Positions 8,838 through 15,811 of a stretch of 64,000 nt of DNA are shown piece after piece. The notes beneath the pieces were generated by a model. The model ran no database searches. It was not told where the DNA came from and saw nothing but the letters and a program-made list of their open reading frames with translations. The DNA lies in assembly GCA_037044955.1 (NCBI GenBank), contig JBAOHX010000010.1, positions 62,001 through 126,000 of the forward strand, given 5' to 3'. A program made the position numbers and the translations under genes. Each line of letters opens with the position of its first letter. Position 1 is the first letter of the stretch. The DNA comes from JAJXWB01 sp037044955 (lineage in GTDB: Bacteria; Pseudomonadota; Alphaproteobacteria; Rhizobiales; Beijerinckiaceae).

Positions 8838-8962
8838 CCTCCCTCCCCGCTTGCGGGGAGGGTCCGAGCGAAGCGAGGGGTGGGGACCGCGCCGCGTCCG
8901 CGCCCAGCGAGCCCCACCCGACGCGGCTTTGCCGCGCCACCCTCCCCGCGAGCGAGGAGGGA
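8838..8962. repeat. GC-rich palindromic repeat (ccctccccg-type), copy 1
   Basis: A left hairpin (cctccccgc-tt-gcggggagg) is followed by gaggggtgggg. A right half with ccccacccga and a hairpin around gcggctttgccgc ends with ccctccccgcgagcgaggaggg. The halves are broadly inverted copies of each other. The layout is shared with 11875-12000 and 20001-20153. It lies between the divergent desulfurase and TRIC genes and may supply the desulfurase ribosome-binding site. Confidence 0.75.
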
Positions 8963-9028
8963 GAGCAACGGCCCGATTGCCCTTGCGGCGTCGGCGCGCG
9001 AAAACTCATGCGCCAACCCGGAGTCCCC

Positions 9029-9688
9029 ATGCCCGCCGAATTCCAGGCGCCGCCGCTGCTCGATCACGTCGCCATCGTCGCCTGGGCGCTTTCGGGCGCG
9101 CTGGTGGGGCTGCGCAAGCGGTTCGACGTGGTCGGCGTCTTCATGACCGCGCTCGTCGCGGCCACCGGCGGCGGGCTGATCCGCGACGGCGTGCTGCTGC
9201 AGACGATTCCGCCGGTGCTCACCAACCAGCTCTACCTGCCGTTGATCGCGGCGACGACAATCTTCGCCATCGCTCTGGCGCGCCGTCTCCATAACGCGCG
9301 CAAGCTCGAGACGCTGATCGAACTGGTCGACGCCGTGGGCACGCCGGCCTTTGCGGTGGTCAGCGTCGAATTCGCGCGGCACGCGAACCTGCCGCTGCCC
9401 GGCGTGCTGCTGGTCGGTTGCGTCGGCGGCGTCGGCGGCGGCGTGCTGCGCGACATTCTCGTGCGCGAAATTCCGGAAATCATGCAGCCCGGCCGCTATC
9501 TCGCGATCCTCGTGGCGCTGTCGTGCGCGCTCTACATGATCCTGACGATCGGGTTTGCATTGCCCGCGGCGCCGGTGGCGTGGGGCGCGGTGGCGTTCTA
9601 TTTCTGCGTGCGACTGCTGACGGTGCGGCTCGATCTGGCGGACGCGCGCCGGTGCTGGGAGAATAGCAATGAGGCGCCAATTCTATGA
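9029..9688 (+). CDS. TRIC-type (UPF0126, YadS/YicG family) cation channel protein
   Basis: This 219-residue inner-membrane protein is almost entirely hydrophobic. It consists of two UPF0126 repeats, each ending in a glycine-rich kink plus Arg-Asp: TALVAATGGGLIRDGVLL near residue 50 and VGCVGGVGGGVLRDILVRE near residue 140. Bacterial homologues of trimeric intracellular cation channels have this structure and conduct monovalent cations; the specific role here is unknown. I chose ATG 9029 (MPAEFQAP), which has CGGAG about 6 bases upstream. ATG 9008 is also in frame. It is divergent from the cysteine desulfurase. Confidence 0.88.
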   Translation: MPAEFQAPPLLDHVAIVAWALSGALVGLRKRFDVVGVFMTALVAATGGGLIRDGVLLQTIPPVLTNQLYLPLIAATTIFAIALARRLHNARKLETLIELVDAVGTPAFAVVSVEFARHANLPLPGVLLVGCVGGVGGGVLRDILVREIPEIMQPGRYLAILVALSCALYMILTIGFALPAAPVAWGAVAFYFCVRLLTVRLDLADARRCWENSNEAPIL

Positions 9689-9735
9689 CGCCTGCAGCGC
9701 AAAATCGTCGTCGAGAGCGATCCGACCTGCGCTCG

Positions 9736-10035
9736 CTACGCGCGCATATCCGCTGCCAGATGTTGGGCGATGGCCCGAACGGTCAGCGTCGCACGTTCAG
9801 CGGCATCGGGACGGCGCAGCCCCATATCATTTGTTTCGACATAAATCAGATACCGGACACACGCTTTCTCGTCTACGCCGCTATCGAGTTGCGCCGCGAC
9901 GTGAAGGACATACTCATCATATTCGTCCGCCACCGCTTCGCGGTGATCCAGAAGGTCGCCTGCGAGTCCGATTGGGTCCCATAGCAACCAACCGATTTTG
10001 CGAAGGGGCAACAAAAGCGGATGCAAAGCTGTCAC
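9736..10035 (-). CDS. Small acidic conserved protein, DUF1871-like
   Basis: The 99-residue product has the pattern LLWDPIGL...ADEYDEYVLHVAAQL...YLIYVETNDMGL, which resembles the WDP(I/L)G...DEY family of small proteins (DUF1871-like). Those are often encoded in accessory regions and beside immunity-like genes; no biochemical role is established. The start is GTG 10035, which overlaps the stop of the upstream small gene (GTGA), so the two are probably translated together. The surrounding DNA is visibly less GC-rich than the rest of the window. Family recognition is from the motif pattern only. Confidence 0.6.
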   Translation of the reverse strand: MTALHPLLLPLRKIGWLLWDPIGLAGDLLDHREAVADEYDEYVLHVAAQLDSGVDEKACVRYLIYVETNDMGLRRPDAAERATLTVRAIAQHLAADMRA

Positions 10036-10172
10036 CCTTGCTTCAACAAAGAGTTGAGAACTTCCACATCGCTCTCGACGTCCTCGCTTCCAAGAAAGCG
10101 AGAATACTCGACATGCCCATCCTCGAACACATCGATTTCAATACGTTCACCGACAAGCATCGCCGTGATCAT
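10032..10172 (-). CDS. Very small conserved protein, partner of the WDPIG protein
   Basis: From ATG 10172 the reading frame gives 46 residues: MITAMLVGERIEIDVFEDG, HVEYSRFLGSEDVESDVEVL and a short end. The FEDGHVEYSRF segment is a pattern I recognise from small uncharacterised proteins encoded beside WDPIG-type genes. The open frame continues upstream for about 24 codons (including REGFTSSVARYRDD) without an ATG or GTG that I can see, so a rarer start could extend it. Its stop overlaps the next gene's GTG start. Function unknown; an immunity-type or regulatory role is only a guess from family context. Confidence 0.5.
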   Translation of the reverse strand: MITAMLVGERIEIDVFEDGHVEYSRFLGSEDVESDVEVLNSLLKQG

Positions 10173-10485
10173 GATGCTGTCATCGCGGTATCTCGCAACG
10201 CTCGAAGTGAATCCTTCTCGCTTCAGAGTAGCCGAATTATGCGATAGAGTTCATGGCTCATCGTTACAGCGAAGCACGCATCGCAACGGCCTGCAATCGG
10301 TAGATCGCGCGAACAAGCCTTGGGAACAAATGCAGCCGCTGAAATAGCGGCGACCGAAAGCGATCTTGCAAACTGTCAACGACGGGTAGGTTAAAAAGCC
10401 CGTATTGTTGTCAAGTGATCTGAAGCAGTTTTTTGTATAGCGCTCAGACCTGAGCCAGTAGGATTTACCGGAGGACCGGGTTCGG
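10173..10485. other. AT-richer spacer without a recognisable gene
   Basis: This 313-base stretch separates the two minus-strand small genes from the plus-strand small gene. It is clearly less GC-rich than its surroundings and has no reading frame resembling a known protein on either strand, and no tRNA-like TTC loop. TTGACA-like hexamers occur on the minus strand near 10378 and 10412, so promoters for the small genes may lie here, but I see no convincing matched -10 box. Confidence 0.4.
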
Positions 10486-10713
10486 GTGCCGGACGCAACT
10501 TCTGAAAATGGAAAGAGGACGCGCCAACGCGCCGAAGCACGCCGCGCGCTTCGCGCCGCCAACGTTGCGACTTTCGTTCAACGATACGGGCGAACATCCC
10601 GACGCGGCGGGCTCGACTCCAATGATCGACAATACGACCACGACATTGCACGGAAGCTAAAAGCCATGAACCCTTTGGAGCTTGACCGCCTCCTGCGAGA
10701 GGACGAGGCATGA
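10486..10713 (+). CDS. Small basic hypothetical protein
   Basis: The 75-residue product starts at GTG 10486, about 11 bases after GGAGG. It is rich in Arg at the N-terminus (KRTRQRAEARRALRAAN), then FVQRYGRTSRRGGLDSND, and ends with the amphipathic KLKAMNPLELDRLLREDEA. The regular polar/hydrophobic spacing and the sensible ribosome site make it a plausible gene. I do not recognise a named family. It belongs to the AT-richer pocket between the TRIC gene and glpX. Confidence 0.5.
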   Translation: MPDATSENGKRTRQRAEARRALRAANVATFVQRYGRTSRRGGLDSNDRQYDHDIARKLKAMNPLELDRLLREDEA

Positions 10714-10834
10714 TGCGAGCGGAGCGATAACAAGACCGCCCCGCGCGGGTTGGATTTTGGGTTGAATCATGGGCTGGATCGCGGACAATCCATTTCAATA
10801 ATTCCAATAAAAACAATGAATTCTGAGCGGCGTT

Positions 10835-11830
10835 TTAGTCCAGCTTGAACTTCTCGAACTGGCGGTGCTCGGCAAAAATCCTGCGCACCGTGCCGGTCAC
10901 CGAGCGGTAGATGATCGTCTCCGTCGTGATGAGCCTGGGGTGGAACTTCACGCCCTTGAGCAGCGCGCCGTCGGTGACGCCGGTGGCGCAGACGATGACG
11001 TCGCCCGACGCCAGTTCCTTCATGTCGTATTTCTTCTTCGGGTCCTTCACGCCCATCTTGCCGGCGCGGTCGACCTTGGCCTGCGTGTCGAGAATCAGGC
11101 GGCCCTGCATCTGGCCGCCGACGCAGCGCAGCGCGCCCGCCGCCAGCACGCCTTCCGGCGCGCCGCCGGAGCCGAGATAGAGGTCGCAGCCCGTCTCTTC
11201 CGACTGCGCGCAATGGATGATGCCGGCGACGTCGCCGTCGGTGATGAGGCGGATGGAGGCGCCGGCCTTGCGGCAGGCGGCGATGATGTCGGCGTGGCGC
11301 GGACGGTCGAGAATGACGACGGTGATCTCGCCCGCCGGCACGCCCTTGGCCTTGGCCAGCGCGTTGATGTTTTCGGCAGGGCTCGCGTCGAGATCGACGA
11401 CGCCGGTCGGATAGCCCGGGCCGATGGCGATCTTGTCCATGTAGACGTCGGGCGCGTTGAGCAGCGTGCCGGCTTCCGCCATGGCCATGACGGCGATCGA
11501 GCCCGGCATGTCCTTGGCGCAGAGCGTCGTGCCTTCCAGCGGATCGACGGCGATGTCGACGCGCGGACCCGTCTTGGTGCCGACCTCCTCGCCGATGAAC
11601 AGCATCGGCGCCTCGTCGCGCTCGCCCTCGCCGATCACGACCTTGCCGTGGATCGGCAGGCGGTTCAGCTCGCGGCGCATGGCGTCGACGGCGGCCTGGT
11701 CGGCGGCCTTCTCGTCGCCGCGGCCGCGCAGACGCGCCGACGACACGGCCGCGCGCTCGGTGACGCGCACCAGCTCGGTCGAGAGGATGCGCTCGATGAT
11801 TTTGTCTTCCTTGACGATGAGATCGGTCAT
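10835..11830 (-). CDS. glpX: Class II fructose-1,6-bisphosphatase GlpX
   Basis: GlpX hydrolyses fructose-1,6-bisphosphate in gluconeogenesis, and in some autotrophs also sedoheptulose-1,7-bisphosphate. The 331-residue protein has the class II metal site motifs VVIGEGERDEAPMLF and AVDPLEGTTLCAKD, plus DLYLGSGGAPEGVLAAGALRC and IVCATGVTDGALLKGV. It is the downstream neighbour of hom, with a palindromic repeat between them; this order is common in Rhizobiales, where recJ often follows. Here the downstream side is the small-gene pocket instead. Confidence 0.95.
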   Translation of the reverse strand: MTDLIVKEDKIIERILSTELVRVTERAAVSSARLRGRGDEKAADQAAVDAMRRELNRLPIHGKVVIGEGERDEAPMLFIGEEVGTKTGPRVDIAVDPLEGTTLCAKDMPGSIAVMAMAEAGTLLNAPDVYMDKIAIGPGYPTGVVDLDASPAENINALAKAKGVPAGEITVVILDRPRHADIIAACRKAGASIRLITDGDVAGIIHCAQSEETGCDLYLGSGGAPEGVLAAGALRCVGGQMQGRLILDTQAKVDRAGKMGVKDPKKKYDMKELASGDVIVCATGVTDGALLKGVKFHPRLITTETIIYRSVTGTVRRIFAEHRQFEKFKLD

Positions 11831-11874
11831 TTTTCGTCTTTCCCGGGCTAATGCGTTCGTTTTCTCGGACCAGA

Positions 11875-12000
11875 TTCCCTCCCCCTTGTGGGGGAGGGTT
11901 AGGGTGGGGGGTCGGGGAATCTCGCGAGGCTTACGTCAGCTAGCTTCGCAGGATTTCCCGACCCCCTCCCCCGCCCCTCCCCACAAGGGGGAGGGGAGGC
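11875..12000. repeat. GC-rich palindromic repeat (ccctccccc-type), copy 2
   Basis: Left part: ccctccccc-ttgt-gggggaggg followed by ttagggtggggggtcggggaa. Right part: ttcccgaccccctccccc and cccctccccacaaggggga, an inverted partner of the left part. It lies in the gap between hom and glpX. The same layout is seen at 8838-8962 and 20001-20153. Confidence 0.8.
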
Positions 12001-12042
12001 GCCCTACTCCATCGGCGCGTGCTGTTACCGCCTTTTCGTTAC

Positions 12043-13356
12043 TTATTCGCGCTCGATCCGTATCGATTGCGGGCGTTCGGCGACATAGCCGTCCGCCACG
12101 ATGGCGTCGAGGGCTTCGCGCACGAGTTTTTCGGTCGTGGCGTGCGTAATTAGGATGACGGGCACGGAGGCGCCTGTCTTGTCGCCTCCCGATGAACTTG
12201 CCTTGCCCCGCTGCACGATGCTCTCGAGCGATATGCCGCGCTCGGCCATGCGGGTGGCGATGCCGGCGAAGGCGCCGGGCTTGTCGAAAACCGCGAGGCG
12301 GATGTAGTAGCCGCCCTCGTGACGCTGCATCTCGACGCGCTTCACCTTGGAGAGCGCGGCGCGCGGCAGGCCGAGCGGGCGCGAGCGCACGCCGCGGGCG
12401 ATGTCGGCGATGTCGGCGACGACGGCCGACGCAGTCGCGTTGCCGCCCGCGCCGGGGCCGACGAGGGTCAGTTCGTGCACGGCGTCGGCGTCGATGGTGA
12501 CGGCGTTGGTCACGCCCATCACCTGCGCGATGGACGTCGTCTTGCGCACCATCGTCGGATGCACGCGCTGCTCCACGCCGTGCGGCGTGCGCTGGGCGAC
12601 GCCGAGCAGCTTGATGCGATAGCCGAGCTCGTCGGCGGCCCTCAGATCGGCTGTTGTCACGTGTTCGATGCCCTCGATGGAGATGGCGTCGGCGTCGATC
12701 TCCGTGCCGAAGGCGAGCGTCGCCAGAATGGCGAGCTTGTGGGCGGTGTCGAAACCGCCGATGTCGAATGTGGGATCGGCCTCCGCATAGCCCAGCCGCT
12801 GCGCCTCCTTCAGGCAGACGTCGAAGGGCAACTCCTCCGTCTCCATTTTCGAGAGGATGTAATTGCAGGTGCCGTTGAGGATGCCGTAAACGCGCTCGAT
12901 AGAATTGCCGGCGAGACCTTCACGCAGCGTTTTCACGATGGGAATGCCGCCGGCCACCGACGCCTCGTAGGCGAGCGCCACGCGCTTTTCCTCCGCCAGC
13001 GTCGCCAGCGCCAGCCCGTGCTTGGCGAGCAGCGCCTTGTTGGCCGTCACCACCGCCTTGCCGTGCTTGAGCGCCGTCTCGACCGAGGCGCGCGCCGGGC
13101 CCTCGTCGCCGCCGATCAGTTCGACGAAGAGATCGATGTCCTCGGACGCGGCGAGCGCTTTCGGATCGTCGAAGAAGGCGATGCCGGAGGCGTCGAAACC
13201 GCGATCCTTGGCCTTGTCGCGGGCGGAAATGCCGGTCACGACGATCTTGCGGCCCGTGCGCGCCCGCAGCGCCTCGTCCTGCTGCGCCAGAAGGCGCACG
13301 ACGGACGCGCCGACCGTGCCGACGCCGGCGATGCCGACCCGCAGAATTTCCGCCAT
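12043..13356 (-). CDS. hom: Homoserine dehydrogenase
   Basis: Hom reduces aspartate semialdehyde to homoserine with NAD(P)H, on the route to Thr, Met and Ile. From ATG 13356 the protein is 437 residues: the Rossmann motif RVGIAGVGTVGASVVRL at the N-terminus, the substrate region NGTCNYILSKMETE, and EAQRLGYAEADPTFDIGGFD. A C-terminal ACT domain starts at about residue 345 (GGYYIRLAVFDKPGAFAGIA), implying feedback control by an amino acid, usually threonine. The longer upstream frame lacks family similarity, so I start at MAEILRVG. A kinase domain is absent (monofunctional form). Confidence 0.95.
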   Translation of the reverse strand: MAEILRVGIAGVGTVGASVVRLLAQQDEALRARTGRKIVVTGISARDKAKDRGFDASGIAFFDDPKALAASEDIDLFVELIGGDEGPARASVETALKHGKAVVTANKALLAKHGLALATLAEEKRVALAYEASVAGGIPIVKTLREGLAGNSIERVYGILNGTCNYILSKMETEELPFDVCLKEAQRLGYAEADPTFDIGGFDTAHKLAILATLAFGTEIDADAISIEGIEHVTTADLRAADELGYRIKLLGVAQRTPHGVEQRVHPTMVRKTTSIAQVMGVTNAVTIDADAVHELTLVGPGAGGNATASAVVADIADIARGVRSRPLGLPRAALSKVKRVEMQRHEGGYYIRLAVFDKPGAFAGIATRMAERGISLESIVQRGKASSSGGDKTGASVPVILITHATTEKLVREALDAIVADGYVAERPQSIRIERE

Positions 13357-13426
13357 GTGTCCTGTCCCTGCCGCCCATAAACCCGAGCGCCGCCTTGTGC
13401 CCGATTTGCCAGGGGCGATCAAGGAA

Positions 13427-13461
13427 ACCCGGGGTCGCAGGGCGACCCGGGGTCGCAGGGC
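13427..13461. repeat. Short tandem repeat, two 17-base copies, able to form a hairpin
   Basis: The unit acccggggtcgcagggc occurs at 13427-13443 and 13445-13461, one base apart. The junction also forms a small hairpin (gggtcgc-agg-gcgaccc). It lies just after the stop of the GYF-domain gene and upstream of hom. Confidence 0.7.
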
Positions 13462-13462
13462 C

Positions 13463-14365
13463 TCAGGCCGCCTCCGCCGGCGCCGCCTCGATCTGCGAGA
13501 CGAACCAGCGCGTGATCCAGGCCATGACCCAGGGAATGGGCACGATCAGGCAGAATCCGACCATCGCGACGACGCTGCGCCAGAGAATCTCGAGGCCCCG
13601 GCCGACGAACCGGAAGCGCAGCGGGCCGGCGACGTTCCGGCAGACCCAGTCGAGGTAATATTGCAGGAACCAGGCCCAGCCGACGATGGTGAAGAGCGAG
13701 ACGACGCCCAGCGCCATCCAGCCGAGATAGGGCAGAAACTCGCCGCGAAAGGCGAGGAACGGCCCGTCGGCGCCGGCGCGCAGCTTCTCGCAGAACCAGC
13801 GCAGCACGAGGTAGGGCAGGACGAGATTGCCGACGAGCGCGAGAAAGCCGCTGTCGTTGGTTAGGGCGCCCGAATAGATCAGCAGCGCCTCGAGCACGAA
13901 GACCCACCAGATGTCGAGCGGCTTGCCGTCGAAGACGAATGGCGTCCCGTTCGGCAGCCGCGTGCTCTCGCCCAGATATTTCCAGTACATCGTGCTGGTC
14001 CAGGGCGAGGGGACGACGAAAATATTGCCGAGCCAGGCCAGAATCGCGCGTCCGAGCAGCGGGAAAGGCTCGACGGCGGAAACCAGCGGCCCGGGGGCCA
14101 GCCCGGCGACGGGCGCCGTCTTCACCGAGGGCACGGCGCCCGGCAGACGCCCGGCGGCTGGCGACGGCGGGGATGGCGGCGCGGCAGGGGCCATGAGCGC
14201 GGCAAGCGCGGCGACGGAGCCGGCGGGCGCCCATTCCGCCATGCCGTCGGACCAGACCAGCGTAGCCGGCGTCACCTCGCCGGCGCGCGCGAGCCGCGCG
14301 AGTTCCTCGAGTTCGACCGGGCCTTTGCTCGCATTGTCCGACCCGACATACCAGTAAGCGGCCAT
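13463..14365 (-). CDS. GYF_2 (DUF4339)-domain membrane protein
   Basis: The product has 300 residues. Residues 1-55 form a GYF_2 domain (YWYVGSDNASKGPVELEELARL and TLVWSDGMAEWAPAG), a fold linked to binding proline-rich or peptide ligands. Residues 60-95 are a Pro/Ala-rich linker. The rest is membrane protein with several hydrophobic segments, such as ILAWLGNIFVV, WWVFVLEALLIYSG, ALVGNLVLPYLVL and IVPIPWVMAWI. The start is MAAYWYVG (ATG 14365); the open frame running much further upstream is a shadow of plus-strand genes. No specific function is established for this architecture. Confidence 0.8.
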   Translation of the reverse strand: MAAYWYVGSDNASKGPVELEELARLARAGEVTPATLVWSDGMAEWAPAGSVAALAALMAPAAPPSPPSPAAGRLPGAVPSVKTAPVAGLAPGPLVSAVEPFPLLGRAILAWLGNIFVVPSPWTSTMYWKYLGESTRLPNGTPFVFDGKPLDIWWVFVLEALLIYSGALTNDSGFLALVGNLVLPYLVLRWFCEKLRAGADGPFLAFRGEFLPYLGWMALGVVSLFTIVGWAWFLQYYLDWVCRNVAGPLRFRFVGRGLEILWRSVVAMVGFCLIVPIPWVMAWITRWFVSQIEAAPAEAA

Positions 14366-14473
14366 GGCGCCCTCCGTCAGCCCGAGGCCAGCATGGATCG
14401 GGAGCGCAATTCTGCAAAGCGCCGACGCTCGCGGTGGCGACGCGCGCGGGTTAAGTTCGGCGCCGGAGGACCG

Positions 14474-15685
14474 ATGACCATCGACATCAGCACGTGCGCC
14501 GACGCGGAGGAACTGCGCGCCTCCATGTCCTCGATCTGGCATTATTTCGGCCTGCCGCCGACGGACGAGGCGGTCGGCAATTTCGCAGTGCTGGTCGGCC
14601 CTGAGCGCGGCTTGGTCGCGCGCGAGGACGGCGCGACGGCGGGCGGGTGCTGCTCCTTCCCGATGCAGGTGACGACGCCCGGCGGCGCCGTGAAGGCGGC
14701 CGGCGTCACCATGGTCGGCGTGCAGCCGACGCATCGCCGGCGCGGCGTGCTCTCGGCGATGATGCGCCGCCAGCTCGACGATTGCCGGGAGCGCGGCGAG
14801 CCCCTCGCCTATCTCTGGGCGTCGGAGGAGCGCATCTACGGCCGCTTCGGCTATGGGCTGACCGGCCTGTCGGCGGACGTCGAGATTTCGCGCGACCGCA
14901 ACGAGTTTTTCACGAAAGCGCCGACGGCAGGCCGCGTGCGGCTCGTTCCGCTCGCCGAAGCGCTCGCGCCGGTGCGCGCGATCTACGCCGGGACAGCAGC
15001 GCGGCGGCCCGGCATGTTCGCGCGCTCCGACGAATGGTTCAGGCGGCGCAATCTCGCCGATCTCGCCTGGATGCGCGCGGGCGGCGGCGAACTCGTCTGC
15101 GCGCTGCTCGAGATCGACGGCGCCCCCGCGGCCTATGCGCTCTATCGTTTCGACGCCAAATGGGAGCGCAATATTCCAGCCGGCGTGGTGCGCGTCGCCG
15201 AGGCCATGGCGACGACGCCGGAGGCGATGCGCGCGATCTGGCGCTACCTGCTCGATCTCGACTGGTGCGCGACGATCAAGGCGGGCTTCCTGCCGGTCGA
15301 CCACCCGCTCTTCCTGCTGTCGGCCGAGCCGCGCCGGATGCGCACGCAATTGCGCGACGGATGTTTCGCGCGACTGGTGGATGTGGAATCTGCGCTTTCT
15401 TCGCGCGCATACGGGCCGGGCGAGATCGTGATCGAGATCGCCGACGCCTTCTGCCCGTGGAACGCGGGCCGCTGGCTGGTGCGCGAGGGCGGCGCGACGC
15501 GCACGGAGCGCGCGGCGGATATTTCCTGCGACGTCTCGGCCCTGGCTTCCGCCTATCTCGGCGGCTTCTCCTGGGCGCAGATCGTGGCGTCTTCGCGCGC
15601 GAAAGCGGCGAGCGAAGAGGCGATCGCCCGCGCCGACCGCGTGTTCGAGCGGCGCGGCGCGCCGTGGGTTCCGGAGATTTTCTGA
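14474..15685 (+). CDS. Eis-like GNAT N-acetyltransferase
   Basis: The 403-residue protein has the Eis-family layout: an N-terminal GNAT domain with the acetyl-CoA loop GVTMVGVQPTHRRRGVLSAMM near residue 90 and ASEERIYGRFGYGLTG, a second GNAT-like domain, and a C-terminal sterol-carrier-like part ending FSWAQIVASSRAKA. Eis enzymes acetylate amines, including aminoglycosides in mycobacteria; the substrate here is unknown. ATG 14474 is preceded by GGAGGACCG, an excellent ribosome site. It is divergent from the GYF-domain gene and lies ahead of the acyl-CoA synthetase. Confidence 0.85.
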   Translation: MTIDISTCADAEELRASMSSIWHYFGLPPTDEAVGNFAVLVGPERGLVAREDGATAGGCCSFPMQVTTPGGAVKAAGVTMVGVQPTHRRRGVLSAMMRRQLDDCRERGEPLAYLWASEERIYGRFGYGLTGLSADVEISRDRNEFFTKAPTAGRVRLVPLAEALAPVRAIYAGTAARRPGMFARSDEWFRRRNLADLAWMRAGGGELVCALLEIDGAPAAYALYRFDAKWERNIPAGVVRVAEAMATTPEAMRAIWRYLLDLDWCATIKAGFLPVDHPLFLLSAEPRRMRTQLRDGCFARLVDVESALSSRAYGPGEIVIEIADAFCPWNAGRWLVREGGATRTERAADISCDVSALASAYLGGFSWAQIVASSRAKAASEEAIARADRVFERRGAPWVPEIF

Positions 15686-15811
15686 CGCGCCTCGGGCGCA
15701 TCGTTCACCGCAATCGAATCCACCCCCTCGCCTCGCGCGCGAAGCTGAACTAACCTGCGGCGCATCACGACCGGACGGCGCGCAGACGCCGCCGGCGATG
15801 GGAGGAAAAGC

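Noticed and set aside
10251..10562. Minus-strand open frame of 103 codons opposite the small basic protein
   Set aside because: Composition is rich in Ser/Arg/Cys without pattern, no ribosome site, and it overlaps the better-supported plus-strand gene.
9700..10830. Small-gene pocket as a prophage or integrative-element remnant
   Set aside because: No integrase, transposase, tRNA target or direct repeats are visible; only lower GC and small genes support transfer.
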